Source: Pseudomonadota bacterium
GTDB lineage: Bacteria > Pseudomonadota > Alphaproteobacteria > Kiloniellales > J153
Assembly: GCA_022572105.1 (NCBI GenBank)
Contig: JACZWN010000178.1
Coordinates: forward strand, 1-6,919
Direction: 5' to 3'
DNA: 6,919 nucleotides
Shown here: one piece after another, positions 5,934 through 6,919 of the stretch
How the letters are laid out: each line of letters starts with the position of its first letter
How positions within the stretch are numbered: position 1 is the first letter of the stretch
Notes under the pieces: model-generated
What the model saw: only the letters and a program-made list of their open reading frames with translations
Told to the model about the DNA's origin: nothing
The model's database searches: none
Translations under genes and position numbers: made by a program

Positions 5934-6343
5934 ATGTCCCCTTTCCCCTGACGGTCGCTGCGGCGGCCTTTTTCATTGCTGGCAGCCTGTCGGCGCCGGC
6001 CTTGGCCGGCCAGGAGGCCACCACCCACCGCGCCGGTGACCTCATCGTCTACCGCTTCGCCTGCCACGACGCCGAGTCCATGACCGCGCTCGCCGAGCGC
6101 GGCGGCGGCCGCGAGATCGCCGTGGTGCTGATCGAGCAGGGCCTATGCTTCAGCAACGCGGGCCCCATCGCGGCGCGGCTCGAGGCCTGGATCGCCGGGC
6201 CCTATCCGCCCGACGACGGCCGCGGCGCGCGCGGGGCGCCGGGCAGCGTCTGGCGCGTGGCCGACCAGTTCGGCGACACCGAGTACGTCTGGATCGCCGA
6301 CTCGGGCGGCCGGCACCCCGCGCGCCGCGAGATGGCGCTCTAG
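5934..6343 (+). pseudogene. Exported protein of unknown function, start and body in different frames
   Basis: The well-placed ATG at 5934 reads five codons and hits TGA at 5949-5951. Moving back one base at 5939-5945 joins it to a frame open to TAG at 6341-6343, giving 136 residues. The joined N-terminus (MSPFPLTVAAAAFFIAGSLS then APALA) is a credible Sec signal peptide with an AxA cleavage site after residue 25, though it lacks the usual Lys or Arg near the start. The mature part has two cysteines (44 and 72 of the joined product) that could form a disulfide, and a RVADQFGDTEYVWIADSGG segment. I do not recognise a family. The body frame has no ATG, GTG or TTG start that keeps the signal peptide. 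Explanations are a missing C in the C-run (mutation or sequencing error), making this a pseudogene or an artefact, or -1 ribosomal frameshifting. It lies between the fibre accessories and the lysis genes, so a role in adsorption, superinfection exclusion or lysis is possible but unproven. Confidence 0.6.
5939..5945 (+). other. Slippery-format heptamer C CCT TTC at the frame break
   Basis: Read from the ATG at 5934, the codons are ATG TCC CCT TTC CCC TGA. The last C of TCC with CCT TTC fits the X XXY YYZ format of -1 frameshift sites exactly (CCC, then TTT, then C). Slipping back one base enters the long frame encoding the exported protein. I see no clear downstream stem-loop, and a homopolymer deletion explains the same facts more simply. 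Confidence 0.3.
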
Positions 6344-6354
6344 CCAACCCCCTT

Positions 6355-6370
6355 AAGCAAGAAAGCAAGA
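6355..6370. repeat. Tandem 8-bp direct repeat in a purine-rich spacer
   Basis: AAGCAAGA occurs twice in direct succession and is followed by GAGAA. It fills much of the 38-base gap before the membrane-protein gene, the largest clear gap in the second half of the window. The A-rich stretch stands out in GC-rich surroundings. It may serve as an unstructured, purine-rich ribosome landing site in place of a strong Shine-Dalgarno sequence. Confidence 0.6.
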
Positions 6371-6381
6371 GAGAATCGCTC

Positions 6382-6624
6382 ATGGTGCGCGAGCCGAGCC
6401 ACGCCGAGTTGAAGGCCGAGATCGCGGCCCTGCGCGGGATCACCGTCACCGAGCTCCGCAACATGGGCGCGCGCCTGGGCGAGGTCGAGGCGATCCAGCG
6501 CGAGCTGGTCCGGGTCGCGACCCAGGGCAAGGCGGGCCTGCGGGTCCTGCTTTGGCTGGGCGGGCTGATGACCGCGGCCGTGACCGTGCTCGCCGCCTTC
6601 TGGAAAGACCTGGCGGGGAGCTAA
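6382..6624 (+). CDS. Small membrane protein with N-terminal coiled coil, holin candidate
   Basis: This encodes 80 residues from the ATG at 6382. The frame is open upstream, but that part lies over the exported-protein gene in another phase. Only a modest GAGA (6371-6374) within a purine-rich leader precedes the ATG. Residues 5-46 are helical and highly charged with heptad-like hydrophobics (ELKAEIAALRGI, ELRNMGARLGEVEAIQREL). Residues about 53-74 form one transmembrane helix (LRVLLWLGGLMTAAVTVLAAFW), followed by a short KDLAGS tail. This layout resembles XhlA-type haemolysin/holin accessory proteins and other one-pass phage lysis proteins. Position directly before a muralytic-like gene supports a lysis role, such as holin or holin partner. 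The sequence does not prove pore formation, and an unrelated small membrane protein is possible. Confidence 0.7.
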   Translation: MVREPSHAELKAEIAALRGITVTELRNMGARLGEVEAIQRELVRVATQGKAGLRVLLWLGGLMTAAVTVLAAFWKDLAGS

Positions 6625-6632
6625 GGGCGCCC

Positions 6633-6919
6633 ATGCTCGACCCGCAACACTTCCTCGCCTACGTGGTCCGGCCGAGCCTCGACTCGATCGGCCTGTGGTC
6701 GCCGGCCGCCGAGCGGCTGTTGCTCGGCACCGCGCTCGCGGAAAGCCGGCTCACCTGGCTGCGCCAGCACGGGGACGGGCCGGCGCGCGGGGTCTACCAG
6801 ATCGAGCCCGCGACCCACGACGACATCTGGGCCCATTACCTCGCCCATCGCGAGCGCCTGGCCGAGCGCGTGGCGCGGCTGGCGGGGGGACCGCCCCGTC
6901 CCGCTCAGCTTGCCTGGAA
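6633..6919 (+). CDS. Lysozyme/transglycosylase-like phage protein (endolysin candidate), 3' end outside window
   Basis: The ATG at 6633 follows the previous stop by eight bases, with AAGG at 6623-6626 as ribosome binding site. The frame runs off the window after 95 codons. The N-terminal part reads VRPSLDSIGLWSPAAERLLLGTALAESRLTWL, then QHGDGPARGVYQIEPATHDDIW. A Glu-Ser pair (37-38) followed about 15 residues later by a 'GPARGVYQIEP' motif resembles the lysozyme-like/SLT fold, where the Glu is catalytic and the 'G..QI.P' loop shapes the active site. I recall similar phage proteins with the 'ATHDDIW' segment that are usually left as hypothetical. There is no signal peptide, so an endolysin would need the adjacent holin candidate. 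It could instead be a virion-associated murein hydrolase. Confidence 0.72.
   Translation, partial: MLDPQHFLAYVVRPSLDSIGLWSPAAERLLLGTALAESRLTWLRQHGDGPARGVYQIEPATHDDIWAHYLAHRERLAERVARLAGGPPRPAQLAW

Noticed and set aside
1..6919. Defence island, retron, diversity-generating retroelement, CRISPR or transposon
   Set aside because: No reverse transcriptase, template/variable repeat pair, regular repeats, transposase or terminal inverted repeats were seen. All genes fit a tail and lysis module.

Overview
This window is an ordinary late structural segment of a tailed-phage genome or prophage, most likely a siphovirus. It runs from the tail tip through the tail fibre into the start of the lysis genes. 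Every convincing gene is on the + strand and neighbours overlap or nearly touch, so the segment reads as one late transcript. No promoter, terminator, RNA gene, CRISPR array, integrase, att site or insertion sequence was found. Base composition is strongly GC-rich, mostly with G/C in third codon positions and TGA as the usual stop. The closest protein families I recognise are common in prophages of Alphaproteobacteria and similar GC-rich Proteobacteria. That host assignment is inference, because no host gene is present, and the sequence does not show whether the phage is integrated.

Layout: (1) 1-180, the C-terminal end of a tail protein. (2) 177-248, a 23-codon micro-ORF overlapping both neighbours. 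(3) 245-868, a minor tail (tip/hub-type) protein, followed by an in-frame coding-like remnant (869-1039) behind a TGA codon. (4) 1042-1125, a 27-codon micro-ORF with a strong ribosome binding site. (5) 1125-1556, a DUF6950-type, NlpC/P60-like tail assembly protein. (6) 1557-4265, the large tail-tip/host-specificity protein (lambda gpJ/TipJ type) with two FnIII-like domains. (7) 4269-5117, a tail fibre with two HxH motifs at its receptor-binding end. (8) 5117-5419, a small four-cysteine phage protein. (9) 5397-5918, a fibre-associated protein of unknown function. (10) 5934-6343, an exported protein whose start codon is out of frame with its body. (11) 6382-6624, a one-pass membrane protein that is a holin candidate. 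(12) From 6633 past the window edge, a lysozyme/transglycosylase-like protein.

Together these genes would complete the tail tip (tip proteins, peptidase-like assembly factor, J-type protein), supply the host-recognition fibre and its accessories, and begin lysis (membrane protein plus muralytic enzyme).

I found no convincing new defence or mobile system. The points most worth a second look are the disrupted start of the exported protein, which sits on a sequence matching the -1 slippery heptamer format; the in-frame TGA followed by a coding-like extension at 866-1039; the two coupled micro-ORFs; and two composition breaks in the host-recognition genes that suggest module exchange.
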